DNA from: Achromobacter sp. UMC46
GTDB lineage: Bacteria > Pseudomonadota > Gammaproteobacteria > Burkholderiales > Burkholderiaceae_B
NCBI RefSeq assembly: GCF_014170335.1
Contig: NZ_LZZS01000006.1
Coordinates: 1 to 64,000 of the forward strand
Direction: 5' to 3'
DNA length: 64,000 bases
This document shows positions 42,017-50,092 of the stretch, piece by piece. Below the pieces are notes generated by a model, which was not told where the DNA came from, searched no databases, and saw only the letters and a program-made list of their open reading frames with translations. Every line of letters starts with the position of its first letter. Position 1 is the first letter of the stretch. The position numbers and the translations under genes were made by a program.

Positions 42017-43738
42017 ATGATCGTCGGCATCGACCTGGGAACGACCAACAGCCTCATCGCGTACTGGAAGGATGGCGCCGCCCATCTGGTTCCCAATTCG
42101 CTGGGCGACACCCTGACCCCCTCCTGCGTCAGCCTGGACGAGGACGGCACCATCCTGGTCGGGCAGGCCGCCCGGCAGCGCCTGCAAAGCCACCCGGGCC
42201 AGACCGCCTCGCTGTTCAAGCGCCATATGGGCAGCAACAAGGAATTCCGGCTGGGAAAGCAGCGCTTCCGCCCGGAAGAACTGTCGTCGCTGATCCTGCG
42301 GGCGCTGAAAGAAGACGCCGAGGCGCATACCGGCGAAGCGGTCACCGAAGCCGTCATTTCGGTTCCGGCGTATTTTTCCGACGGGCAGCGCAAGGCCACC
42401 CGGGCCGCCGCCCAACTGGCCGGCCTGCATGTGGAACGCCTGATCAACGAACCGACCGCCGCCGCGCTGGCCTATGGGCTGCATCAGCGCGGCGGAGAAT
42501 CCCAGTTCCTGGTGTTCGACCTGGGCGGCGGCACCTTCGACGTGTCCTTGCTGGACATGTTCGACGGCGTCATGGAGGTGCGCTCCACGGCGGGCGACAA
42601 CTTCCTGGGCGGCGAAGACTTCGCCGAAGCCATCACGCGCTGGTTCTTCGACGCCTCCGGCATACCGGCCAAGGCGCGCGACGACGCCCAGTTCATGGAG
42701 CTTGTCTCGGCCCGCGCCGAAGCCGTCAAGCGCCGGCTCAGCGACGAAGCGTCCGCCGAGCTGGCGGTGGAATGGCGCGGCAAACCCTATGCGCTGACGC
42801 TTTCCGACAGCCGCTACCAGGAACTCGTCGAACCCCTGCTGGCCCGTCTGCGCACTCCACTTGAACGCACGATGCGCGACGCGGGCGTGCGCGCCGCGGA
42901 CATCGACGAAGTCGTGCTGGCCGGCGGCGCCACCCGCGCGCCGATGATCCGCACGCTGGTCACCCGCATGTTCGGGCGCTTTCCGTCGGTCGCCTTCAAC
43001 CCCGACGAAGTCGTGGCGCTGGGCGCCGCGGTCATGGCCGGGCTGAAAGCGCGCGACGAGGACTTGCGCGAAGTGGTCATGACCGACGTCTGCCCGTATT
43101 CCCTGGGCGTCGAGGTCGTGCAGCAGTTGGCCGGCGGCGGCATGAGCGAAGGCCATTTCTCGCCCATCATCGAACGCAACACGGTCATCCCCGCCAGCCG
43201 GGTCGCGAACTATGCCCCCACGCAGGACCGCCAGACGGCGCTGCTGCTCAAGGTCTACCAGGGCGAATCCCGCCTGGTCCGCGACAACATCAAACTGGGC
43301 GAACTGCACATCCCGCTGGAAGGCGGCACGCGCGAAGACGGCGCCTTCGAGGTGCGCTTCACCTATGACGTCAACGGCATCCTGGAAGTCGAAGCCACCC
43401 GGACCCTTACCCAGCAGATGTACCGGCTGATCATCCGCGGCAACGAGGACGCCCTGGACGACGAACAGATCGCGGCGCGCTTCGCGGCGCTGGCGCAACT
43501 GAAGATCCATCCCCGGGACCTGCTGGAAAACCGGACGCTGCTGGCCGAAGCCGAACGCGTCTACACCTTCCTGCGCGATATCGAGCGCGAACAGATGGCC
43601 GCCGAGATCCGGAGATTTGAATCGGCGCTGGAACGTCAGGACGACCGGACGACCGCGCAGGCCCGTGCGCGCCTGCGCGAAGTCATCACCTATTTCGAAC
43701 GCGCCAAGGTGTTTTTTCCCGAGACGGATCCCACTTGA
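42017..43738 (+). CDS. hscC: Hsp70-family chaperone HscC
   Basis: The 573-residue protein is co-linear with E. coli HscC (556 aa), including [67 protein letters not shown] and FSPIIERNT. It has the actin-like nucleotide-binding domain (1-370) and a short substrate-binding domain, without the DnaK C-terminal lid extension. HscC is a specialised Hsp70 with a narrow client range, and its co-chaperone is typically encoded beside it. Here a J-like gene starts 8 nt downstream. ATG 42017 places the nucleotide-binding motif at residue 4. Confidence 0.95.
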   Translation: MIVGIDLGTTNSLIAYWKDGAAHLVPNSLGDTLTPSCVSLDEDGTILVGQAARQRLQSHPGQTASLFKRHMGSNKEFRLGKQRFRPEELSSLILRALKEDAEAHTGEAVTEAVISVPAYFSDGQRKATRAAAQLAGLHVERLINEPTAAALAYGLHQRGGESQFLVFDLGGGTFDVSLLDMFDGVMEVRSTAGDNFLGGEDFAEAITRWFFDASGIPAKARDDAQFMELVSARAEAVKRRLSDEASAELAVEWRGKPYALTLSDSRYQELVEPLLARLRTPLERTMRDAGVRAADIDEVVLAGGATRAPMIRTLVTRMFGRFPSVAFNPDEVVALGAAVMAGLKARDEDLREVVMTDVCPYSLGVEVVQQLAGGGMSEGHFSPIIERNTVIPASRVANYAPTQDRQTALLLKVYQGESRLVRDNIKLGELHIPLEGGTREDGAFEVRFTYDVNGILEVEATRTLTQQMYRLIIRGNEDALDDEQIAARFAALAQLKIHPRDLLENRTLLAEAERVYTFLRDIEREQMAAEIRRFESALERQDDRTTAQARARLREVITYFERAKVFFPETDPT

Positions 43739-43746
43739 GGTAGCGC

Positions 43747-45156
43747 ATGTTTGACGTGCTTGGCATTGCGCCGACCAATGACCTGAAAGCGATCCGGCGC
43801 GCCTACGCGGCCGCGCTGAAACAGATAGACCAGCAGACGCAGCAGGCGGCGTTCGAGCAGCTACGCGCGGCCTATGATCGGGCGTTGGCCTGGGCGCGCC
43901 ATCAGCAGGAGCACCCGGCGCCGGAAGGGCGCGTTGAGGCTGAAGCCGAGGCCAGGGCCCAATTCGACGCCACGGCCCGGGATGCTGTGCCGCCAGACGC
44001 CGGCCCGCCCGCGGCTGCGCCCGTCGACTTCCGCATGAATCAACCCCAGGTCAAGGTCCACGTGCAGGCACACGGGGACGGCCAGGACAACACGCGGCGG
44101 ATGGCACGCCAGCGGACCCGCGCGATCGAACGATGGGTGCAAGCGCTGATGCAGGCGGATGCCGAGCAGCTCGACGATCTGTGGCGCCAGGTCCAGGCGG
44201 ATCCGGCCCTGCTGCATCTGGACGCGGCCGACGAGATGTCCGCCGCGCTGCTGCATGCGTTGGCCCAACACCCTGACGGCCGCATGCCACTTTTCCGGGA
44301 CGCCAGCGCGCGCTACGGCTGGAACCAGGCAGGCTTCCAACTGCATGGCCGGCCCGGCGTGCCCGCGCTGGTCGAACAGCTGGAGTACGAGCGGGCGATA
44401 TGGCGCGGCCATGCGCGCGCCTACCGCAAGGGCCACGAACGCGTCATCAGATTGCTGCAGAAGAAGCCCGCGCCGTCCTGGCGGCTGGGGCGCCGCGTCG
44501 CCGGCCACATCCATCGCATGCGCAACCAGGTTCCCCTGTGGTTTACGCTGCAGGTTCCCCCCGGACGGCCGGAAGCCTACCTCGACGCCGCGATGCGCGT
44601 GCCGCGCTACGCGGTGGTGCTGGATGCCATCACCGCCTTTGTACGCAGATGGTGGTGGCTTGCCCTGATCATTCTGGTCGTTGCGAATGGCGTGTACAAG
44701 GAAGGCACCCCCAAGGGGCTGTACTCGCAGCAGGGCGCGGGGCAGAACGCGGAGGCCGCCGGCCCGTTGTTCCCTTCCGCGCAATCATCGGACCGGAAGG
44801 TCGATGAACGGATCGTCATAACGCAGGAGGCCGTGCGGCCCAATGGCGACCGCGTCTTCCTGATCTCGGCCAGCATCGTGCCCACGACGCGGAACTTCGC
44901 CCCCAGGCTGATCGTGCCGCCCATGAACTATCCTTTCTCGTCCGTGCTCAGGAATCAGGAAGGCCAGGTGGTGCTTGGCCTGCACCTTTCGGCTGCCGGC
45001 GTCACCGACGCATGGGTCATCAAGTCGTCGGGGTTCGGCGAAATCGACCAAGGCGCGCTGTGGACGCTGCGGCGCGCACGGACCGAAGGCGACTTCCCGC
45101 CTGCGGGCATCGTGGCTCCGTTCTCCGTCACCTTCACGTCATCGAAGAAGAAGTAG
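43747..45156 (+). CDS. J-domain-like / TM / TonB-C-like fusion protein, HscC partner
   Basis: The 469-residue protein starts with a J-like domain (FDVLGIAPTNDLKAIRRAY...FEQLRAAYDRAL, about 1-48). The HPD triad is replaced by a sequence around QID, as in divergent DjlB/DjlC-type partners of HscC. A Glu/Ala-rich linker and helical region follow (about 120-290), then one strong TM helix (WWWLALIILVVANGVY, about 300-318). A predicted periplasmic C-terminal domain ends in GQVVLGLHLSAAGVTDAWVI and FGEIDQGALWTLRRA, the TonB/TolA C-terminal pattern. A cytoplasmic J-like end and a periplasmic TonB-like end make it a possible membrane-spanning Hsp70 recruiter. Confidence 0.75.
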   Translation: MFDVLGIAPTNDLKAIRRAYAAALKQIDQQTQQAAFEQLRAAYDRALAWARHQQEHPAPEGRVEAEAEARAQFDATARDAVPPDAGPPAAAPVDFRMNQPQVKVHVQAHGDGQDNTRRMARQRTRAIERWVQALMQADAEQLDDLWRQVQADPALLHLDAADEMSAALLHALAQHPDGRMPLFRDASARYGWNQAGFQLHGRPGVPALVEQLEYERAIWRGHARAYRKGHERVIRLLQKKPAPSWRLGRRVAGHIHRMRNQVPLWFTLQVPPGRPEAYLDAAMRVPRYAVVLDAITAFVRRWWWLALIILVVANGVYKEGTPKGLYSQQGAGQNAEAAGPLFPSAQSSDRKVDERIVITQEAVRPNGDRVFLISASIVPTTRNFAPRLIVPPMNYPFSSVLRNQEGQVVLGLHLSAAGVTDAWVIKSSGFGEIDQGALWTLRRARTEGDFPPAGIVAPFSVTFTSSKKK

Positions 45157-46126
45157 CAGCCTCCTGCGGCACTTGCGCAACCGCGGCGCGCGTTTCCAGC
45201 GATTCCAGCAATTCGGCGGACGGCACGAAGAACAGGCTGCCCGTGACCGCGCGGCTGTAGTCCAGCAGGCGGTCGTAGTTGCCCGCCGGGCGGCCCACGA
45301 ACATGTTCTCAAGCATCTGTTCGATCGGCGCGGGCGAACGCGCGTAGCCGATGAAGTACGTGCCGAACTCGCCCACGCCCGGACGGCCGAACGGCATGTT
45401 GTCGCGCAGGATCTTCACTTCCTGGCCGTTCTCTTCCAGCGTCGTCAGGGCGCTGTGCGAAGACGCCGGCTTGATATCGTCGTCCAGCTCCACGTTCGAC
45501 AGCTTGTGGCGGCCGATGATGCCTTCCTGGTTCTCGACGGTCAGCGCGTTCCACCCGGCCATGTCGTGCAGGTACTTCTGCACCAGCACATAGCTGCCGC
45601 CGGAAAATTCAGCGTCCTCGTCGCCGATCACGGTGAAATCGACGGCTTCGCGCCCTTCGGGGTTTTCGGTGCCGTCGACGAAACCGATAATGGCGCGGCG
45701 GTCGAAGTAGCGGAAGCCATGGACCTCGTCGACCACGGTCACGGCATCGCCCAGGCCGTTGACCAGCAACGTCGCGAGTTCAAAGCAAAGATCCATGGAG
45801 TCCGCGCGGATGTGCAGCAGCAGATCGCCAGGCGTGGACACCGCGACGCGCGCGCCGTCGCCGAATACGCGGAAAGGATGCAGGGACGCCGGGCGCGGCT
45901 GACCGAACAGCGCGTCCCAGGCGTCGGAGCCGAACGCACAGACACAGGACAGGTTCTGTTGCGGAGAACGCGTCCCGACGGTACGCGTCAGCGCGGCCAC
46001 GTCGGCGCACCAGCCGCGGACGGTTTCGGCAGCGGCAGCCCCCGGGTTCAGCGTGGCGACGATGAAGATCGCGTGGCGCGTGGTGGGGCTGTGGACGGCT
46101 TGAGGTTCGGATGGAAAGTCGGGCAT
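45134..46126 (-). CDS. Dyp-type heme peroxidase (YfeX-like)
   Basis: The 330-residue protein has the Dyp signature GFVDGTENP (catalytic Asp), a heme-ligand His region (KPASSHSALTTLE) and a distal Arg in ILRDNMPFG. No Tat signal is present, so it is cytoplasmic, like E. coli YfeX (299 aa). Dyp enzymes oxidise porphyrinogens and dyes with hydrogen peroxide. Its 3' end overlaps the convergent J-TonB fusion gene by 23 nt. The EFGTYFIGYARSP segment is conserved in the family. Confidence 0.93.
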   Translation of the reverse strand: MPDFPSEPQAVHSPTTRHAIFIVATLNPGAAAAETVRGWCADVAALTRTVGTRSPQQNLSCVCAFGSDAWDALFGQPRPASLHPFRVFGDGARVAVSTPGDLLLHIRADSMDLCFELATLLVNGLGDAVTVVDEVHGFRYFDRRAIIGFVDGTENPEGREAVDFTVIGDEDAEFSGGSYVLVQKYLHDMAGWNALTVENQEGIIGRHKLSNVELDDDIKPASSHSALTTLEENGQEVKILRDNMPFGRPGVGEFGTYFIGYARSPAPIEQMLENMFVGRPAGNYDRLLDYSRAVTGSLFFVPSAELLESLETRAAVAQVPQEAATSSSMT

Positions 46127-46232
46127 GGGATCGGATCCTCAGGACGGGGGAAGACAGAGATTCTGGCGGAAATTGTATCTGCTCCCCCCAGCATCCCGTC
46201 ACCCGTCCCGGCGCATCCGCCCTGCCCGCCGG

Positions 46233-46997
46233 TCAGAAGCGGTACGCCACGCCCACCGAGCCGAACACGTTGGTCTTGCGGTCCGTCAGCGGGCTGTCGC
46301 GCGCGTCGCCCAGCATGGTGTTGACGCCGATCGTGGACACCGTGCTCCAGCTGGGATTGATGCGATACAACCACGTGGTGTACAGGCCGACGTTCTTGAA
46401 CCCCGACGACGGCGAATAGGTCGACAGGCCCTCGCGGCTGCGGGCCGCTTGCGACGACGTGACGCCGTACCAGGTCTGCATGTAATCGCTGTTGGCCCAT
46501 TCCGTGCGGATGCCGACCTGAATGGTGTTCTGCTCGGTCATCAGCGCCGCGTACGACGCACGCAGTTCCAGCGTGCCGCCGTAGCCGCTGCGGGCCGCCT
46601 GCTTGTAGCCCGCGCCCAGCGAGTACCGGCCCGGACGCCATTCCACATAGGCGCCGTACGCGCCGTGGAACTTGATGTCGTCCAGCCCCTTGGTGAGGTC
46701 GGCGTCGTCGGCCTTGCGCCCCAGGGCCATCCCCACGAAAACGCCCGCGTCCAGGTCGGAGGCCAGCGAGGTCTTCAAGCCCATCGCGGGCAGGCCCATG
46801 CGGGGGGTAATGAAGAAATTGCCGGATTGGTAGTTGATCAGCGGCACCGGCAGCGCCCGATATTCGCTGGAGCCCTCATAGACGGGAATCGCTCCGACCC
46901 CCAATCCGATGAAGTTTCCGCTTTGCGCGTAGACGGCGCCCGCCCCGGTGAACATCGCGCCCGCGAGCGCGCCTCTTGCTAATATACCCATCCGCAT
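46233..46997 (-). CDS. MipA/OmpV family outer-membrane protein
   Basis: This 254-residue protein has a signal peptide ending GAVYAQ and amphipathic strands throughout, closing with VFGSVGVAYRF, a terminal Phe typical of BAM-inserted barrels. The MipA/OmpV family includes scaffold and antibiotic-uptake porin-like proteins. ATG 46997 follows AGGAAG. It is divergent from a two-component system; the intergenic region holds a direct repeat matching a PmrA-type box, so the pair probably controls this gene. Confidence 0.9.
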   Translation of the reverse strand: MRMGILARGALAGAMFTGAGAVYAQSGNFIGLGVGAIPVYEGSSEYRALPVPLINYQSGNFFITPRMGLPAMGLKTSLASDLDAGVFVGMALGRKADDADLTKGLDDIKFHGAYGAYVEWRPGRYSLGAGYKQAARSGYGGTLELRASYAALMTEQNTIQVGIRTEWANSDYMQTWYGVTSSQAARSREGLSTYSPSSGFKNVGLYTTWLYRINPSWSTVSTIGVNTMLGDARDSPLTDRKTNVFGSVGVAYRF

Positions 46998-47073
46998 CAG
47001 GGCTTCCTTCAGTGTTATGACAGTGGCCGTGGGCGACCGCCCCCGGGCTTGGCCTGCATTGTCCTGAGCAACT

Positions 47074-47090
47074 TTTAATAATTCTTTAAG
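47074..47090. promoter_or_regulatory. PmrA-box-like direct repeat in the mipA/regulator promoter
   Basis: TTTAAT-AATTC-TTTAAG matches the PmrA/QseB-type pattern YTTAAK-N5-YTTAAK exactly. It lies 40 bp upstream of the response regulator start and 77 bp from the divergent mipA start, so a phosphorylated OmpR-type regulator could control both genes. Confidence 0.6.
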
Positions 47091-47091
47091 G

Positions 47092-47112
47092 CTCCGGCGC
47101 AACCCGCCGGAG
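47092..47112 (+). other. 5'-leader hairpin of the OmpR-type regulator gene
   Basis: CTCCGGCG-CAACC-CGCCGGAG forms an 8-bp perfect stem with a 5-nt loop, 8 nt before the GGAG ribosome-binding site. It could tune translation or stabilise the mRNA. Confidence 0.4.
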
Positions 47113-47129
47113 ACGGCTCTGGAGCTTGC

Positions 47130-47798
47130 TTGCGTATCTTGCTGGTAGAAGACGACCCCATGCTGGGCGATGCCTTGCGCGCGGGCCTGATTCAAGACGG
47201 CGCCACGGTGGATTGGGCGCGTGATATGCCCGAGGCGCACCTGGCGCTGGTGGACCACGGCTATCAAGCCATCCTGCTGGACCTGGGATTGCCCGACGGC
47301 AGCGGCCTGACGCTCCTGAAAGCGCTGCGCGCCCGCTTCGATACGACGCCCGTCCTGATCATCACTGCCCGCGACCGCCTGAGCGAGCGCATCCAGGGCC
47401 TGGACGCCGGCGCCGACGACTATCTGGTCAAACCTTTCCAGCTGGACGAGCTGCTGGCCCGGATGCGCGCCGTGCTCCGCCGCAGCAGCAACAGCGTGGT
47501 GTCCGCATTGCGTTGCCGCGATGTGGTGCTGGAGCCCGCCCGCCGCACGGTGACGCAGGACGGCGCCGAAGTCAGCTTGAGCGCGCATGAGTACCACACG
47601 CTGCTGGCCCTGATGCAACGCATGGGCAACACCGTCAGCCGCGATCAATTGGAAGTCGCCGTCTATGGCAGCAGCGGCACCATCGAGAGCAATACCGTGG
47701 CCGTGTACATCCATCAATTGCGCCGCAAGCTGGGCGACGGGCTGATCGAGACCCAGCACGGCCTGGGATACCGAATCGTGCCGGACGCCTCGCCATGA
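47130..47798 (+). CDS. OmpR/PmrA-type response regulator
   Basis: The 222-residue protein has a receiver with phosphorylation site Asp51 (ILLDLGLPDGSG) and a C-terminal winged helix (about 125-218, AHEYHTLLALMQRMG and TVAVYIHQLRRKLG). The sequence is closest to QseB/PmrA-type regulators. The start is TTG 47130, preceded by GGAG at 5 nt; no ATG occurs before the receiver core. The stop overlaps the kinase start as ATGA. It is divergent from mipA with a PmrA-box-like site between. Confidence 0.92.
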   Translation: MRILLVEDDPMLGDALRAGLIQDGATVDWARDMPEAHLALVDHGYQAILLDLGLPDGSGLTLLKALRARFDTTPVLIITARDRLSERIQGLDAGADDYLVKPFQLDELLARMRAVLRRSSNSVVSALRCRDVVLEPARRTVTQDGAEVSLSAHEYHTLLALMQRMGNTVSRDQLEVAVYGSSGTIESNTVAVYIHQLRRKLGDGLIETQHGLGYRIVPDASP

Positions 47799-49150
47799 AG
47801 ACACTGCGCAAGCAGGTCGCGGTCACGCTGTTCCTGGCCATGCTCGCCACCTGGGTGGCGGTTTTTACCCTGATTTATCTGGAACAGACCCGCGCCGAGA
47901 CCGGCATGTCGGACCAGAACCTGCGCGACGGCGCGCAGAAGGCGCTGCTGTCGGTGCCCACCAGCCTGCTGCAGGCCTCGTCGACGGGCGAAGACCGGTT
48001 CGAATTGCCAGGCGCCGCCCGTTTCGCGCTCAGATCCGTCCATCTCCAAGTCTGGTCGCTGGCCGACAAGCGGCTGCTGGTGCAATCGCCCTGGGCACCC
48101 GACGAGCCCATGGTGCCGGACTTCAGCAACGGTTTCCACGACATCACGCTGGACGGCAAGCCCTGGCGCGCCTATGCGGTGTCGGACACCGACGGCCGCG
48201 TGCAGGTGCAGTTCGCCAAGTCGGCCGCGCAATTGCGCGATGAGACGACCCGCCGCATGTGGAGCGGCCTGGTATTCCTGAGCGTGCTTTTCCTGATACT
48301 GACCGGCCTGACCTGGCTGGTCATGCGCCGAGCGTTCCGCCCCGTGGACCGTGCGCGCGACACCATCCTGGGCCGCTCCGGCATGGACCTGACGCCGCTG
48401 CCCACCGCAGGCATGCCCGGCGAACTGCAGCCGTTCATCCGGTCCATCAATGATCTGCTTGAACGCCTGTCGGCTTCGCTGGACCGGGAACGTCGCTTCC
48501 TGGCCGACGCCGCGCACGAACTGCGCACGCCGTTGGCCGCCCTGAGCGCCTATGCGGAGCTGGCGGCTCGCAGCGACACGCCGCAGGCGCGTGATCAAGC
48601 GGTCGACAAGCTGCGCGATGTTGCCACCCGCACCACCCGCCTGGCCGAGCAACTGCTGGACCAGGCCCGCACCGAGGCGCTGAACGAAGGGCCGGCGGAC
48701 CCCGTGGCACTGAACCGGCTGGCCGAAATGATCGTGCGCGACAGCGAGGCGCTTGCCAACCGCAAGAACCAGCGCATCAGCCTGGAAGCGGACGCGGTGG
48801 AAGTGCACGGCGGCGTCGACGCCCTGGGCGTGCTGCTGCGCAACCTGCTGGACAATGCCTTGCGCTACACGCCGGAGGGCGGCCGCGTAGCGGTGTCCTG
48901 TGGCCCGCTGCCCGACGGCGGCGCGCGGTTGTCCGTGGCCGACAACGGGCCGGGCATCGCGCCCGCCGAACGCGAACGCGTGTTCGACCGCTTCTACCGC
49001 AAGCCCGGCACGGTCGAGCGCGGCAGCGGCATCGGCCTGTCGCTGGTGGCGCAAGTCGCCGCCAAGCACAACGCGCGGATCGAATGGGGGCCGGGCCTGG
49101 ACGGGCGCGGCGTGGGCATCACCGTCACGTTCCCCGCCAGCGGCGCCTGA
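47795..49150 (+). CDS. Sensor histidine kinase (QseC/PmrB-like)
   Basis: The 451-residue protein has TM1 (about 9-28), a periplasmic sensor of about 130 residues, TM2 (about 157-178), HAMP and HisKA with His241 (FLADAAHELRTPLAALSAY). A HATPase follows with N-box NLLDNALRYTPEGG and G-boxes DNGPGIA and GSGIGLSLV. This is the classic QseC-type layout. ATGA overlap with the regulator gene makes them a cognate pair. The stimulus is unknown; envelope or cationic stress is suggested by the MipA neighbour. Confidence 0.92.
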   Translation: MKTLRKQVAVTLFLAMLATWVAVFTLIYLEQTRAETGMSDQNLRDGAQKALLSVPTSLLQASSTGEDRFELPGAARFALRSVHLQVWSLADKRLLVQSPWAPDEPMVPDFSNGFHDITLDGKPWRAYAVSDTDGRVQVQFAKSAAQLRDETTRRMWSGLVFLSVLFLILTGLTWLVMRRAFRPVDRARDTILGRSGMDLTPLPTAGMPGELQPFIRSINDLLERLSASLDRERRFLADAAHELRTPLAALSAYAELAARSDTPQARDQAVDKLRDVATRTTRLAEQLLDQARTEALNEGPADPVALNRLAEMIVRDSEALANRKNQRISLEADAVEVHGGVDALGVLLRNLLDNALRYTPEGGRVAVSCGPLPDGGARLSVADNGPGIAPAERERVFDRFYRKPGTVERGSGIGLSLVAQVAAKHNARIEWGPGLDGRGVGITVTFPASGA

Positions 49151-49180
49151 GAGCTGCCGGCGGCGTTTCGGACGTGCCCG

Positions 49181-50092
49181 CTACCGCACGAATTCGCGCA
49201 GCGTCGCGGCCAGCGATGCCGGCAGCATCTCGCCGTGGCCCAGGCCGGGAAACACCCGCAATCGGGCCTGCACGCCGGGGACGCCGCCCAGCGCGCGCAC
49301 CACGCTTTCCGGGCTGTCGGGCAGGTCATCGCGGCCTTGCGCCTCATCGCCGGCCATTACCGTCACATCCACGCCCGGCTCCGGTACCGGGGCTGGGTGC
49401 GCCAGCGCTTGCAGGATGAATCGGCCATTCCACCAGATCGACGGGCTGGCCGCCACGTAGTGCCGGAACGCCTGCGGCCGGCTCAGCGCCACATGCAGGG
49501 CAAACAGGCCGCCGTAGGAATGGCCGTACAGCGTGCGGTTGCCGGCGTCGACGCGATAGCGCCGTTCCACCAGCGGCTGGATGCGCTGTTGCAGGATCGC
49601 CAGGAAGCGGTCGGCGCCGCCACCAGGCTTCGCCCAGCCTTGCGCATCAGGATCCCGCGGCGAACCGCGCGGCGCGTTTGCGTCGGGGGAAGGCGGCGTG
49701 TAGTCATAAGACCGCGCCGTCACGTTGAAGCGCTCGGCATCGTCGTAGCCGATGCCGACCACCACCGCTTGCAGCGACGTGCCGGGCGGCAAGGCAGGCG
49801 GCGTCCGTGTCAGGCTTTCAAACACGGCGTTGCCGTCCAGCATGTAAACGACCGGATAGCCGCCTGCCGGCGGTTGCCCAGCGGGCGGCGCCCAGACCGA
49901 CACGCGGTACTCGGGTCCGCCATCCAGCGCGGCCAACACGTAGCGCTGCACCTGCGCGGCAGGCACCCCGACCGCCAACGCCGGCGGCTGCGCCGCCATG
50001 GGGCGGGCATGCCCGGGTTGCGCATTCGCGGACGCGGCCATGCCCAGGGCCAACACGGCCCCTGTCAGAACGAAACGGATGTGTTCAGCCAT
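49181..50092 (-). CDS. Periplasmic alpha/beta hydrolase, siderophore-esterase-like
   Basis: The 303-residue protein has a signal peptide (ending NAQ or SANA) and an alpha/beta-hydrolase fold with nucleophile motif GHSYGGLFAL, a feature of IroE/Fes-type siderophore esterases, and catalytic His in GLGHGEML. Its start lies 28 nt inside the 3' end of the TonB-dependent receptor gene, so the two are coupled. It may cleave an imported catecholate ester siderophore in the periplasm to release iron. The substrate is inferred from context. Confidence 0.85.
   Translation of the reverse strand: MAEHIRFVLTGAVLALGMAASANAQPGHARPMAAQPPALAVGVPAAQVQRYVLAALDGGPEYRVSVWAPPAGQPPAGGYPVVYMLDGNAVFESLTRTPPALPPGTSLQAVVVGIGYDDAERFNVTARSYDYTPPSPDANAPRGSPRDPDAQGWAKPGGGADRFLAILQQRIQPLVERRYRVDAGNRTLYGHSYGGLFALHVALSRPQAFRHYVAASPSIWWNGRFILQALAHPAPVPEPGVDVTVMAGDEAQGRDDLPDSPESVVRALGGVPGVQARLRVFPGLGHGEMLPASLAATLREFVR

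Noticed and set aside
46998-47804. Upstream extension of the mipA frame
   Set aside because: The extension runs antisense through the OmpR-type regulator. ATG 46997 has its own ribosome-binding site and starts a clear signal peptide.
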